In this document: one piece after another, positions 1 through 11,675 of the stretch
How positions within the stretch are numbered: the first letter of the stretch is position 1
How the letters are laid out: the number at the start of each line of letters is the position of its first letter
Assembly: GCF_024518835.1 (NCBI RefSeq)
Contig: NZ_JANIGO010000004.1
Coordinates: 124,001 to 188,000, forward strand
DNA from: Limnobacter humi
Lineage (GTDB): Bacteria; Pseudomonadota; Gammaproteobacteria; Burkholderiales; Burkholderiaceae_B
Length of the DNA: 64,000 nucleotides
Reading direction: 5' to 3'
Notes under the pieces: model-generated
What the model was told of the DNA's origin: nothing
The model's database searches: none
What the model saw: the letters and a program-made list of their open reading frames with translations, nothing else
Translations under genes and position numbers: made by a program

Positions 1-3
1 CGT

Positions 4-372
4 TCAGTCGTCCAGCGCAGGGCTGTCTGATTTGTTTCCCTTGTTGGCAGGTTTGGCCCCCGGAATGCTCGGTACCGAGGTGGTTACACCGGGCTTTGGA
101 TCGATCAGCTGGATAAACGTCTCGCCAGGCTTGACCATGCCGAAGTCGTTTCGGGCACGCTCCTCGACAGCTTCAACGCCATCGCGCAAGCTGCGCACAT
201 CGCCTTCCAACTGCTGATTGCGCAAGCGCAACGACTCATTGACTTTGCGTTGTTGGGCCAACTGCTGTTCCAGTTCGTGGACGCGCATCAACCCCCCTTT
301 TCCAAACCACAAGGGATACTGCAACAGGGCCAGCAAAGCCAACAGGGTGAACGAGAGGATTCGGCGATTCAT
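4..372 (-). CDS. ftsB: Cell division protein FtsB (septum formation initiator family)
   Basis: This 122-residue bitopic membrane protein belongs to the FtsQLB divisome subcomplex, which links early and late division proteins at the septum. A single hydrophobic segment spans roughly residues 7-24. It is followed by a heptad-rich coiled coil (about 30-75, rich in E, Q, L and R) and the family's conserved ARNDFGMVKPGETFI block. The C-terminal tail is Pro/Gly/Lys-rich and low in complexity. It lies 42 nt downstream of eno on the same strand, the usual eno-ftsB pairing in proteobacteria. Its downstream neighbour is outside the window. Confidence 0.93.
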   Translation of the reverse strand: MNRRILSFTLLALLALLQYPLWFGKGGLMRVHELEQQLAQQRKVNESLRLRNQQLEGDVRSLRDGVEAVEERARNDFGMVKPGETFIQLIDPKPGVTTSVPSIPGAKPANKGNKSDSPALDD

Positions 373-414
373 GCAAAGAGGCCCTGCTTTCGCAGGGCCT
401 GATCAAGCTGGGTT

Positions 415-1716
<1,302 letters not shown>

Positions 1717-1727
1717 TCAGATTCTGT

Positions 1728-2588
<861 letters not shown>

Positions 2589-2643
2589 GTTGTATTCTCC
2601 AGCAGTTTGTTCGATGGGGTTTTGGCCGTCTGCCTACTTTACT

Positions 2644-4293
<1,650 letters not shown>

Positions 4294-4339
4294 TCAAAGC
4301 GGCGCTCAGATCACCACACGGCAAGCAGAGCACAGTTGG

Positions 4340-4368
4340 AAAGCGCGATTATAACCTGAGCGCGCTTT
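4340..4368 (-). promoter_or_regulatory. pyrG upstream inverted repeat containing a TATAAT -10
   Basis: Between scoB and pyrG there is a perfect 8-bp inverted repeat, AAAGCGCG (4340-4347) and CGCGCTTT (4361-4368). Its 13-nt centre contains TATAAT on the minus strand at 4348-4353. Position and orientation fit a pyrG promoter, but I see no convincing -35 hexamer. The repeat could be an operator over the -10 or the 3' hairpin of scoB without a T-run. The sequence alone does not decide between these. Confidence 0.4.
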
Positions 4369-4384
4369 GTTCCATGTTGGGCAA

Positions 4385-5029
4385 TCAACCAAACGTCAGT
4401 TCACAGCCGGTTTTTTCTAGAAGTTCCTCCCGAGTAACACCGGGTGCCATATCAACCACCTTCAAGCCCGTGGGCGTCACATCCATGACTGCCAAGTCTG
4501 AAATAATGCGGTTCACGACCCGTTTGCCGGTCAGCGGCAGGTTGCATTCCTTCAAAATTTTCAGATCCGTGGTGCCATCTTTCTTGCGGGCCAGGTGCTC
4601 CATCAACACAATGACCCTGGATACACCCGCCACCAGGTCCATGGCACCGCCCATGCCCTTGACCAGCTTGCCGGGGATCATCCAGTTGGCCAAATCGCCC
4701 TGCTCGCTCACCTGCATGGCCCCCAAAATCGCCAAATTGATGTGCCCACCCCGAATCATCGCAAACGACTCGGAACTGGAAAAGAATGCTGAACCGGGCA
4801 AGGTGGTGACCGTCTGCTTGCCTGCGTTGATCAGGTCTGCATCCACCTGGTCATCGGTTGGAAAGGGGCCAATCCCCAACAAACCGTTTTCACTTTGCAG
4901 CATGACGTTCACACCCGCCGGAATGTGATTACTCACCAGCGTGGGCAAACCAATGCCCAGGTTCACATAAAACCCATCCTTCAATTCTCGGGCCGCCAGT
5001 GCGGCCATTTCATCGTGATTCCATCCCAT
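4385..5029 (-). CDS. scoB: 3-oxoacid CoA-transferase, subunit B
   Basis: This is the beta subunit of a succinyl-CoA:3-ketoacid (or acetoacetate) CoA-transferase, which activates acetoacetate using CoA from succinyl-CoA. At 214 residues it matches the family. The catalytic glutamate lies in SENGLLGIG (Glu47 with the start chosen here), followed by the [14 protein letters not shown] and [10 protein letters not shown] blocks. The ATG at 5029 was chosen because AGGGG precedes it by 6 nt and it starts just past the scoA stop. Longer in-frame starts would run back into scoA. Substrate preference between ScoAB and AtoDA types cannot be settled here. Confidence 0.93.
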   Translation of the reverse strand: MGWNHDEMAALAARELKDGFYVNLGIGLPTLVSNHIPAGVNVMLQSENGLLGIGPFPTDDQVDADLINAGKQTVTTLPGSAFFSSSESFAMIRGGHINLAILGAMQVSEQGDLANWMIPGKLVKGMGGAMDLVAGVSRVIVLMEHLARKKDGTTDLKILKECNLPLTGKRVVNRIISDLAVMDVTPTGLKVVDMAPGVTREELLEKTGCELTFG

Positions 5030-5039
5030 CTTCATCCCC

Positions 5040-5750
5040 TTAAACAGTTGTGCCCGACACAGTGCGTTTTTCGATGCGTTTTTCAGGGTGCGCATTCAGC
5101 ACCAAACGCTGCACATAAATGCCAGGGGTGTGGATGAAATTGGGATCGAGTGCACCCACATCCACCACCTCTTCAACCTCAGCCACGGTGAATTTGGCGG
5201 CTGCAGCACATTCTGGGTTGAAGTTGCGGGCTGTTAAACGGTAAATCAGGTTGCCCGATGTGTCGGCTTTCCAAGCCTTCACCAGGGAAATATCTGCTGT
5301 CAAACTGTGTTCGAGTACGTAGTGATCCCCGTTGATCAAGCGGGTTTCCTTGCCTTCAGCGATCACGGTACCAAAGCCTGTTTTGGTGAAAAACGCTGGA
5401 ATACCCGCCCCACCTGCGCGCAGCTTTTCAGCCAGCGTGCCTTGGGGGGTAAATTCCAGTTCCAGCTCACCAGCCAAGTATTGACGCTCAAATTCCTTGT
5501 TCTCGCCCACATAGGAGGAAATCATTTTTCGGATCTGTCGGGTTTCCAGCAGTTTGCCCAGACCAAAACCATCCACACCGGCGTTGTTGGAAATCACAGT
5601 CAAGTCTCTGGCACCGGACTCCCGAACCGCGTCAATCAATGCCTCAGGAATACCGCACAGACCGAAACCGCCCACCGCCAGCGTCATGCCATCCTTGATT
5701 TTATCGGCCAAAGCCAGGGTGGCACTGCCCACCAGTTTGTTCATCCCCAT
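5040..5750 (-). CDS. scoA: 3-oxoacid CoA-transferase, subunit A
   Basis: This is the alpha subunit partner of the downstream scoB product, 236 residues long. It shows the CoA-transferase family I glycine-rich motif [12 protein letters not shown] (residues 27-38), then [12 protein letters not shown] and the [16 protein letters not shown] block typical of subunit A. The start at 5750 is supported by AAGGA 7 nt upstream. A second ATG two codons later is less well spaced. The stop is 10 nt from the scoB start, so translation of the two subunits is probably coupled. A candidate promoter lies upstream at 5807-5837. Confidence 0.93.
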   Translation of the reverse strand: MGMNKLVGSATLALADKIKDGMTLAVGGFGLCGIPEALIDAVRESGARDLTVISNNAGVDGFGLGKLLETRQIRKMISSYVGENKEFERQYLAGELELEFTPQGTLAEKLRAGGAGIPAFFTKTGFGTVIAEGKETRLINGDHYVLEHSLTADISLVKAWKADTSGNLIYRLTARNFNPECAAAAKFTVAEVEEVVDVGALDPNFIHTPGIYVQRLVLNAHPEKRIEKRTVSGTTV

Positions 5751-5806
5751 CTCAATGTCCTTCTGATTTGAAATTGTCGTTTTTTGCCGCAAGTCTACCG
5801 CGTATG

Positions 5807-5837
5807 ATTATACAAAAATGATGCTGCAACGCATCAA
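5807..5837 (-). promoter_or_regulatory. Candidate sigma-70 promoter for scoAB
   Basis: On the minus strand TTGATG (5832-5837) is separated by 19 nt from a perfect TATAAT (5807-5812), about 55 nt before the scoA start. The -10 is strong, but the spacer is 2 nt longer than ideal. The rest of this 237-nt divergent gap, up to the ETF-QO gene, shows no other clear element to me. Confidence 0.4.
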
Positions 5838-5987
5838 AATTTCTTGTCGCCACTAGAGATGGTTATCAACCCTTTTGAGTGAGATTCCTCTATCCTTACG
5901 GCTTGAAATCCAATTGATATCGGGGTTTCCGAGTTTTCTGACACGGAACTGTCATCCCCGAAAAACGACTTGAAGGAGACGCTCGTT

Positions 5988-7640
5988 ATGTCGGCTGTTG
6001 AACGAGACATGATGGAATACGACGTGGTGGTGGTTGGGGGCGGCCCCGCTGGCCTATCCACGGCCATTCGCTTAAAGCAAATCGCTGCCGAGAAAGGGCA
6101 AGAAATCAACGTGTGCGTGCTGGAAAAAGGCTCCGAAGTGGGCGCGCACATTTTGTCGGGCGCCGTGATGGACCCCCGTGCCATCACCGAATTGTTCCCG
6201 GACTGGAAAGAGCGCGGTGCCCCCCTGAATACCGCGGTGACCGAAGACCAGTTTCTGTTCCTGACCGAAAAATCCGCCAAAAAAGTACCCAACGCCCTGC
6301 TGCCAGACTGTTTCCAGAATCACGGAAATTACGTCATTAGCCTGGCCAATGTGGTGCGCTGGCTGGGTGAACAGGCCGAAGCGCTGGGTGTTGAAGTGTT
6401 TCCTGGCTTCGCTGGTGCTGAGGTGTTGTACGACGAGAAAGGCGCCGTCAAAGGCGTTCAAACCGGCGACATGGGCATTGGCAAGGATGGTGAACCTACC
6501 CACGCCTACCAGCCCGGTATGGAACTGCATGCCAAATACACAGTGTTTGCAGAAGGCGTACGCGGCCACCTGGGCAAGCGCGTCATTGAAAAATTCAACC
6601 TGAACGAAGGCCGTGACCCCCAGGTGTATGGCATTGGCCTCAAAGAATTGTGGGAAATCGACCCGGCCTTGCACAAGCCTGGCCTGGTCATTCACTCCGG
6701 CGGCTGGCCACTGGACGCCAACACCTACGGTGGGTCATTCCTGTATCACCTGGAAAACAACCAGGTGGCCGTTGGCTTCGTGGTGGGTTTGGCTTACGAG
6801 AACCCGTACCTCTCACCATTTGAAGAATTCCAGCGTTACAAAACACACCCATCCATCCGCAAATATTTCGAAGGCGGGAAACGTTTGGCTTATGGTGCCC
6901 GCGCCATCGCTGCGGGCGGCTTGATGAGCCTGCCCAAACTGGTGTTCCCGGGTGGCGCACTGGTGGGTTGCGATGCGGGCTTCCTGAATGCATCTCGCAT
7001 CAAAGGTAGCCATGCAGCCATCAAGAGCGGCATGCTGTGTGCAGAAGCGATTGCTGATGCCTTGGCCAATGACCGCGCTGCCGACGAGCTGGACGCCTAC
7101 CCCAAGGCTTTCCACGACTCCTGGTTGTTCGATGAGCTGTACCGTGCCCGCAACTTCAAGCAGTGGATGAGCAAGGGCCTGTACACCGGCACCATGATGG
7201 TGGGCATTGAACAAAAGCTGTTCAAGGGCAAGGTGCCCTGGACATTGCATCACAAACATGCGGACCATGAATGCCTGCGGCCAGCGGCAGAGTTTGAACC
7301 GATCAGCTACCCGAAGCCAGACGGCAAGATCACGTTTGATCGCCTGAGCTCGGTATTCATTTCAAATACCAACCACGAAGAAAACCAGCCAGCCCACCTA
7401 ACGCTGAAAGATGCGGGTGTGCCGGTTTCGGTTAATTTGAGCAAGTACGCAGGCCCTGAGCAGCGCTACTGCCCAGCCGGTGTGTATGAGTATGTGAAAA
7501 AAGACGACGGTGCAGACCAGTTGCAGATCAATGCCCAGAACTGCGTGCATTGCAAAACCTGTGACATCAAAGACCCCACACAGAATATTGTGTGGATTAC
7601 GCCGGAAGGTGGTGGTGGTCCCAACTACCCCAATATGTAA
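5988..7640 (+). CDS. Electron transfer flavoprotein-ubiquinone oxidoreductase (ETF-QO)
   Basis: This inner-membrane-associated flavoprotein passes electrons from reduced ETF, hence from acyl-CoA and amino acid dehydrogenases, to ubiquinone. The 550-residue protein has an N-terminal FAD Rossmann motif VVVGGGPAGLS (about 14-24), long FAD/quinone domains, and a C-terminal 4Fe-4S ligand set: Cys in RYCPAG near 494, then CVHCKTCDIKDP near 519-525. The ATG at 5988 was chosen because AAGGAGA lies 8 nt upstream. A TTG six codons earlier overlaps that ribosome site. It is monocistronic, closed by a strong terminator. The etfAB genes are not in the window. Confidence 0.96.
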   Translation: MSAVERDMMEYDVVVVGGGPAGLSTAIRLKQIAAEKGQEINVCVLEKGSEVGAHILSGAVMDPRAITELFPDWKERGAPLNTAVTEDQFLFLTEKSAKKVPNALLPDCFQNHGNYVISLANVVRWLGEQAEALGVEVFPGFAGAEVLYDEKGAVKGVQTGDMGIGKDGEPTHAYQPGMELHAKYTVFAEGVRGHLGKRVIEKFNLNEGRDPQVYGIGLKELWEIDPALHKPGLVIHSGGWPLDANTYGGSFLYHLENNQVAVGFVVGLAYENPYLSPFEEFQRYKTHPSIRKYFEGGKRLAYGARAIAAGGLMSLPKLVFPGGALVGCDAGFLNASRIKGSHAAIKSGMLCAEAIADALANDRAADELDAYPKAFHDSWLFDELYRARNFKQWMSKGLYTGTMMVGIEQKLFKGKVPWTLHHKHADHECLRPAAEFEPISYPKPDGKITFDRLSSVFISNTNHEENQPAHLTLKDAGVPVSVNLSKYAGPEQRYCPAGVYEYVKKDDGADQLQINAQNCVHCKTCDIKDPTQNIVWITPEGGGGPNYPNM

Positions 7641-7644
7641 ATAC

Positions 7645-7674
7645 AAAAACCGCCAGCAAAACTGGCGGTTTTTT
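7645..7674 (+). terminator. Rho-independent terminator after the ETF-QO gene
   Basis: A 7-bp GC stem, CCGCCAG/CTGGCGG (7650-7656 with 7662-7668), has a 5-nt loop and is flanked by A5 and T6. The T-run ends two bases before the first ATG of the downstream HNH-like gene. Confidence 0.9.
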
Positions 7675-7675
7675 G

Positions 7676-8290
7676 ATGAACCACGAGAACTTTAGACGAC
7701 TGATCAAGAGTGACCGGAACGTCTGCTTGAGCGGCCAAATCACCCGCCGTACAGTCATTGAACCTGATGCGTTCAACGACGAAACAATGCGACTGCCTCC
7801 CAATTACTATTACGGATCTGACGGCCCCCGCACACCAGCCTTTTTTGGTACCACCGCAGAAACAGTGGAGGCCAAGCACCTGCACAACGCTGGTACCCAA
7901 GCGGTGGGCAAACAAGTGTTCTACCGCTGTATTTACTGCCAACATGACCCAAGGCTTCAGTCATTAATGCCGAGCCGTGGACTACACCCCAGAGAACTGA
8001 TGCAAATTGATCACATCGTGCCGTTCTCGATTATTCAAAGCCACGTCACTGCCTATTACACCGAGGACGATTATCGGCAATTGGCGTTGCAGGGGTTTGT
8101 ACCGAATCCCGATTTCGGAATGGCCACGGGTTGGAACAACACCGACCCACTACAACTGGCCTTGTTGTACAACGATATCGACAATTTGCACCTAAGCTGC
8201 ACCGCGCACAATCAAGAGAAAGGCAATACCCTCGATTATCTCGGTTTAAGCGCTCAGTTTTTAAGGCAGTCCGTGTACCCAAACCCCTAA
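7676..8290 (+). CDS. Orphan HNH endonuclease-like protein
   Basis: This protein of about 204 residues looks like a zinc-dependent HNH nuclease fold. It has CIYC at 85-88, then IDHIVPF (Asp112, His113, Pro116), then NLHLSCTAHNQEKG (Asn170, Cys175, His178, Asn179). I see no signal peptide, membrane segment, methyltransferase partner, immunity gene or toxin-delivery domain. The first ATG lies directly after the T-run of the preceding terminator with no good ribosome site, so the true start may be internal, for example the ATG at 7787. That start would still keep all HNH residues. The substrate is unknown and the HNH assignment is motif-based. Confidence 0.6.
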   Translation: MNHENFRRLIKSDRNVCLSGQITRRTVIEPDAFNDETMRLPPNYYYGSDGPRTPAFFGTTAETVEAKHLHNAGTQAVGKQVFYRCIYCQHDPRLQSLMPSRGLHPRELMQIDHIVPFSIIQSHVTAYYTEDDYRQLALQGFVPNPDFGMATGWNNTDPLQLALLYNDIDNLHLSCTAHNQEKGNTLDYLGLSAQFLRQSVYPNP

Positions 8291-8306
8291 GCCAAACCAT
8301 GGCTTA
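8288..8306. terminator. Short hairpin between convergent HNH-like and DUF2818 genes
   Basis: TAAGCCA (8288-8294) pairs with TGGCTTA (8300-8306) around a 5-nt loop, and it includes the stop codon of the HNH-like gene. No T-run follows on either strand, so it is only a weak candidate for a transcript end. Confidence 0.3.
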
Positions 8307-8347
8307 AGCCGGTTAACGGATGTTTGGAGAGCGGCGTGAAAATGTGG

Positions 8348-8650
8348 TTAGTGCTTTGCGCTGCGCCACAAAAAACGATACACAAAACCAGGAAAACCAA
8401 GAACGAGAAACAAACAGGCGGTTAGTGCGTAAAACTCCCAGCGCTGTGGGGTAATCTGGCTGACAGTGGCCTCAATACCGAAGCCAATCAAGCCAACCAG
8501 AAGATAACCCGCCAGCACTTCCAGCACCCGGGTCCAACCCGACTTTCGTTGAAGCCGAACAACCCCCATCAAGCGATTGCTCACAAACGGCAGGTTGGCC
8601 ATCAAAATGGCCAAACCGAACAACAACCAATGACCCACTGCTTGTGACAC
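8348..8650 (-). CDS. DUF2818 family small membrane protein, complex I-linked
   Basis: This 100-residue protein has three predicted membrane segments (about 8-25, 43-61, 74-93), separated by a basic loop containing LQRKSGWTR. The composition and the position immediately after nuoN fit DUF2818, a family found at the end of betaproteobacterial nuo operons. A role in complex I is inferred from context only. The likely start is GTG at 8650, 21 nt past the nuoN stop. No strong ribosome site is visible. Confidence 0.8.
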   Translation of the reverse strand: MSQAVGHWLLFGLAILMANLPFVSNRLMGVVRLQRKSGWTRVLEVLAGYLLVGLIGFGIEATVSQITPQRWEFYALTACLFLVLGFPGFVYRFLWRSAKH

Positions 8651-8671
8651 GCTCAGCGATTCCCTGTCACA

Positions 8672-10144
8672 TCAACCAGCCAGAGATTGCTGGATGAGTT
8701 GAGCACAGTAGGCCATCAGCGGTGCGGGCAAGAGGCCCAACACAATGACGGCCAAGCCATTCAAACCGAGAACGGTGCGCGCGTCGGCCGCTACAGCGAT
8801 GCCAGCGTCGTCTGCCGGTGCTTCAAAGTACATGGTCTTGACCACTCGGATGTAGTAGAAAGCGCCCACCAAGCTGAACATGACCGCGTACACAGTCAGC
8901 CAAATTTGCCCGGTGGCCAGCAAGGCTTTCAACACAGCCAACTTGGCTGCAAACCCGACCATGGGCGGAATACCGGCCAAGGAAAACATCAGCAACAGCA
9001 TCACCAACGCCAACCAAGGCGAGCGTTTGTTCAACCCTTTAAGGTCAGCAATGTTCTCTACTTCAATGCCCTTGCGAGACATCACCATGATCACACCAAA
9101 CGTACCCAATGTGGTCAGCACATAGGTGATGGAGTAGAACATGGCGGCAGAGTAAGCTGCTGTGGAGTTCGCCGGGTTTCCAGCAACCACACCAGACAGC
9201 ATGCCCAACAGCATGAAGCCCATTTGTGCAATGGTCGAATACGCCAGCATGCGCTTCAGGCTGGTTTGTGCAATGGCGGTCAAGTTACCGATGGCCAGGG
9301 ACAGCACAGCCAGAACCATCAGCATTTGCTGCCAGTCCATGGCCTTGGTGTACAGGCCATCCACCAACAAACGCATCATCATGGCAAAGGCAGCCAGTTT
9401 GGGTGCGCCACTGATCAACAAGGTGGTGATAGACGGCGAACCTTGATACACATCGGGCACCCACATGTGGAATGGAACCACACCCAGCTTGAAGGCCAAA
9501 CCAGCCACCAGAAACACCAAGCCGAACACGAAGATGATTGACTTGGATCCTGCACCTGCGCTGGCAAATGCGATATCAGCGTGGTTGAGCGAACCCGTGG
9601 CACCGTAGATCATCGACATGCCATACAGCAGGAAACCAGAAGCCAAAGCACCCAGCACGAAATACTTCATGGCGGCTTCGGTGGCTTTCACACTGTCGCG
9701 GTGCATGGCCACTGCGGCATACAAGCTCAGGGAAAGCAGTTCAACACCCAGATAAATCAGCAACAGGTTGTTAGCCGAAATCATGATCATTTGGCCCAAC
9801 AAGGTGAACATGACCAAGGCGTGAAGCTCGCCCTTGAACATGTCGCGGTCCTTCGCGTAGTTGGAGCCCACAATCAAAGTAAAAGCCACAGCGATTGCAG
9901 AGAACCCTTTCAGGGCCATCCCCATGCCATCCTGGATGTACATGTTGTGGAAGGCCAACTGCGTGCCGGCTGCCGGCACATTGGCCAAGCAATAAGCGCC
10001 CAAGGCCAGCAAGAAAAGAACCACACCGTTGTGCAAGGCGGGAAGAATACGGCCCTTTGTGACGCTGTCCACAATCATGAACGCGCACACGAAAACCGCC
10101 AGGGCGATTTCAGGAAGGGCTAGGGAGAGATTCATCTGATCCAC
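8672..10144 (-). CDS. nuoN: NADH-quinone oxidoreductase subunit N
   Basis: NuoN is one of three antiporter-like proton-pumping subunits in the membrane arm of complex I. The protein is about 490 residues with roughly 14 hydrophobic helices. It carries the family blocks PFHMWVPDVYQGSP and AYSTIAQMGFMLLG, which hold the conserved Lys/His of the proton path. I placed the start at GTG 10144, because GAGGA lies 6 nt upstream and just after the nuoM stop. The ATG three codons later, giving MNLSLALPEIALA, is the family-typical alternative. Confidence 0.97.
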   Translation of the reverse strand: MDQMNLSLALPEIALAVFVCAFMIVDSVTKGRILPALHNGVVLFLLALGAYCLANVPAAGTQLAFHNMYIQDGMGMALKGFSAIAVAFTLIVGSNYAKDRDMFKGELHALVMFTLLGQMIMISANNLLLIYLGVELLSLSLYAAVAMHRDSVKATEAAMKYFVLGALASGFLLYGMSMIYGATGSLNHADIAFASAGAGSKSIIFVFGLVFLVAGLAFKLGVVPFHMWVPDVYQGSPSITTLLISGAPKLAAFAMMMRLLVDGLYTKAMDWQQMLMVLAVLSLAIGNLTAIAQTSLKRMLAYSTIAQMGFMLLGMLSGVVAGNPANSTAAYSAAMFYSITYVLTTLGTFGVIMVMSRKGIEVENIADLKGLNKRSPWLALVMLLLMFSLAGIPPMVGFAAKLAVLKALLATGQIWLTVYAVMFSLVGAFYYIRVVKTMYFEAPADDAGIAVAADARTVLGLNGLAVIVLGLLPAPLMAYCAQLIQQSLAG

Positions 10145-10157
10145 GAACGATCCTCGA

Positions 10158-11639
10158 TTAAAGCTTGGACTGAGCAACGTGCTGCAACAGCGCGTCTACC
10201 GACACCTGCAGTACATCAGTGAAAGGTTTTGGATACAGGCCCATGGCCAGCACCAAGACCGCCATGGCACCCAACATCAACAATTCGCGAGTGTTCACAT
10301 CTTGAAGATCTTTGACGTCGTCGTTGGCCACGTCACCAAACACCACGCGCTTGTACATCCACAGGGAGTACGCGGCGCCAAAAATCAGGGTCGTCGCCGC
10401 CAACAAGCCGATCCAGAAATTGAATTTGACTGCACCAAGGATGACCAAAAATTCGCCCACGAAACCGCTGGTGGCTGGCAAGCCTGAGTTGGCCATGGCA
10501 AACAACAGGAAGAGCGCAGCGAACTTGGGCATGGTGTTGACCACACCGCCATAGGCGGCAATTTCACGGCTGTGAACACGGTCATACAACACACCGATAC
10601 ACAAGAACATGGCACCCGACACAAAACCGTGGGAGATCATCTGGATGATGGCACCCTGCATGGCCAGGTCCTGGAACATGAAGAAGCCCAATGTCACGAA
10701 ACCCATGTGCGCAATCGATGAATACGCCACAAGTTTTTTCATGTCCTTCTGGACCAGCGCCACCACACCGATGTACACCACGGCAATCAGCGACAACGTG
10801 ATCATGAAACCAGCCAGGTGATGGCTGGCGTCGGGTGCAATGGGCAGGGAGAACCGCAGGAAGCCGTAAGCACCCAGCTTCAACATAATGGCCGCCAGCA
10901 CAACCGAACCACCGGTGGGCGCTTCAACGTGGGCGTCGGGCAACCAAGTGTGAACAGGCCACATTGGCACTTTCACAGCAAATGCCATGAGGAAGGCCAG
11001 GAAAATCAAAACCTGCTCCATCATGTTCAATGGCAGCATGTGCCATGCAGCAATCTCGAACGTGCCGGATTTGGACTGCAGGTAAATAATGGCCACCAAG
11101 GTCAGCAGTGAACCCAGTAGCGTGTACAGGAAAAATTTGAAAGCGGCGTAAATGCGGTTTGGCCCCCCCCAAATGCCGACAATGATGTACATCGGGATCA
11201 GGGTGGCTTCGAAGAAGACGTAGAACAGCAGGCCGTCGGTGGCACTGAATACACCAATCATCAGGCCGGAGAGGATCAGGAAAGCGGCCATGTATTGCGC
11301 CACTTTCTCAGTAATCACCTCCCATGCTGCAACCACAACAAACACCGTGATCAAGGCGGTCAGCAACACAAACCAAACCGACAGACCATCCACACCCAAG
11401 CCATAGCTGGCGCCAAAGGCGGGAATCCAGTCGAGCTTTTCAACAAATTGAAGTTTGGCTGTGCTGGTGTCAAAACCCGTGACCAACGGAATGGTCACCA
11501 AAAAGCTCAGAACGGAGCCCAGCAAGGCAAAACCCCGCACGGAACCCGCATTCTTGTCATTGCCCACGGCCATGATCAGCACACCGAACACAATCGGCAT
11601 CCAGATGGCCAAGCTTAGTAGAGGAATGTTGTTGTACAT
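10158..11639 (-). CDS. nuoM: NADH-quinone oxidoreductase subunit M
   Basis: This 493-residue antiporter-like membrane subunit of complex I has about 14 transmembrane helices. Diagnostic features are the helix-5 glutamate in FEATLIPMYIIVGIWGG, WLPDAHVEAPTGGSV in the broken-helix region, and AYSSIAHMGFVTLG. It lies between nuoL and nuoN in standard complex I order, 36 nt after nuoL. It works with NuoL and NuoN in proton translocation. Confidence 0.98.
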   Translation of the reverse strand: MYNNIPLLSLAIWMPIVFGVLIMAVGNDKNAGSVRGFALLGSVLSFLVTIPLVTGFDTSTAKLQFVEKLDWIPAFGASYGLGVDGLSVWFVLLTALITVFVVVAAWEVITEKVAQYMAAFLILSGLMIGVFSATDGLLFYVFFEATLIPMYIIVGIWGGPNRIYAAFKFFLYTLLGSLLTLVAIIYLQSKSGTFEIAAWHMLPLNMMEQVLIFLAFLMAFAVKVPMWPVHTWLPDAHVEAPTGGSVVLAAIMLKLGAYGFLRFSLPIAPDASHHLAGFMITLSLIAVVYIGVVALVQKDMKKLVAYSSIAHMGFVTLGFFMFQDLAMQGAIIQMISHGFVSGAMFLCIGVLYDRVHSREIAAYGGVVNTMPKFAALFLLFAMANSGLPATSGFVGEFLVILGAVKFNFWIGLLAATTLIFGAAYSLWMYKRVVFGDVANDDVKDLQDVNTRELLMLGAMAVLVLAMGLYPKPFTDVLQVSVDALLQHVAQSKL

Positions 11640-11675
11640 GGATAATTTCCAATTAGTAGGACCTGCGCCCTGCCC

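Noticed and set aside
5834-6292. 152-codon minus-strand frame in the scoA to ETF-QO gap
   Set aside because: Most of it lies opposite the ETF-QO coding start. There is no ribosome site and no family match, and the gap itself holds promoters.
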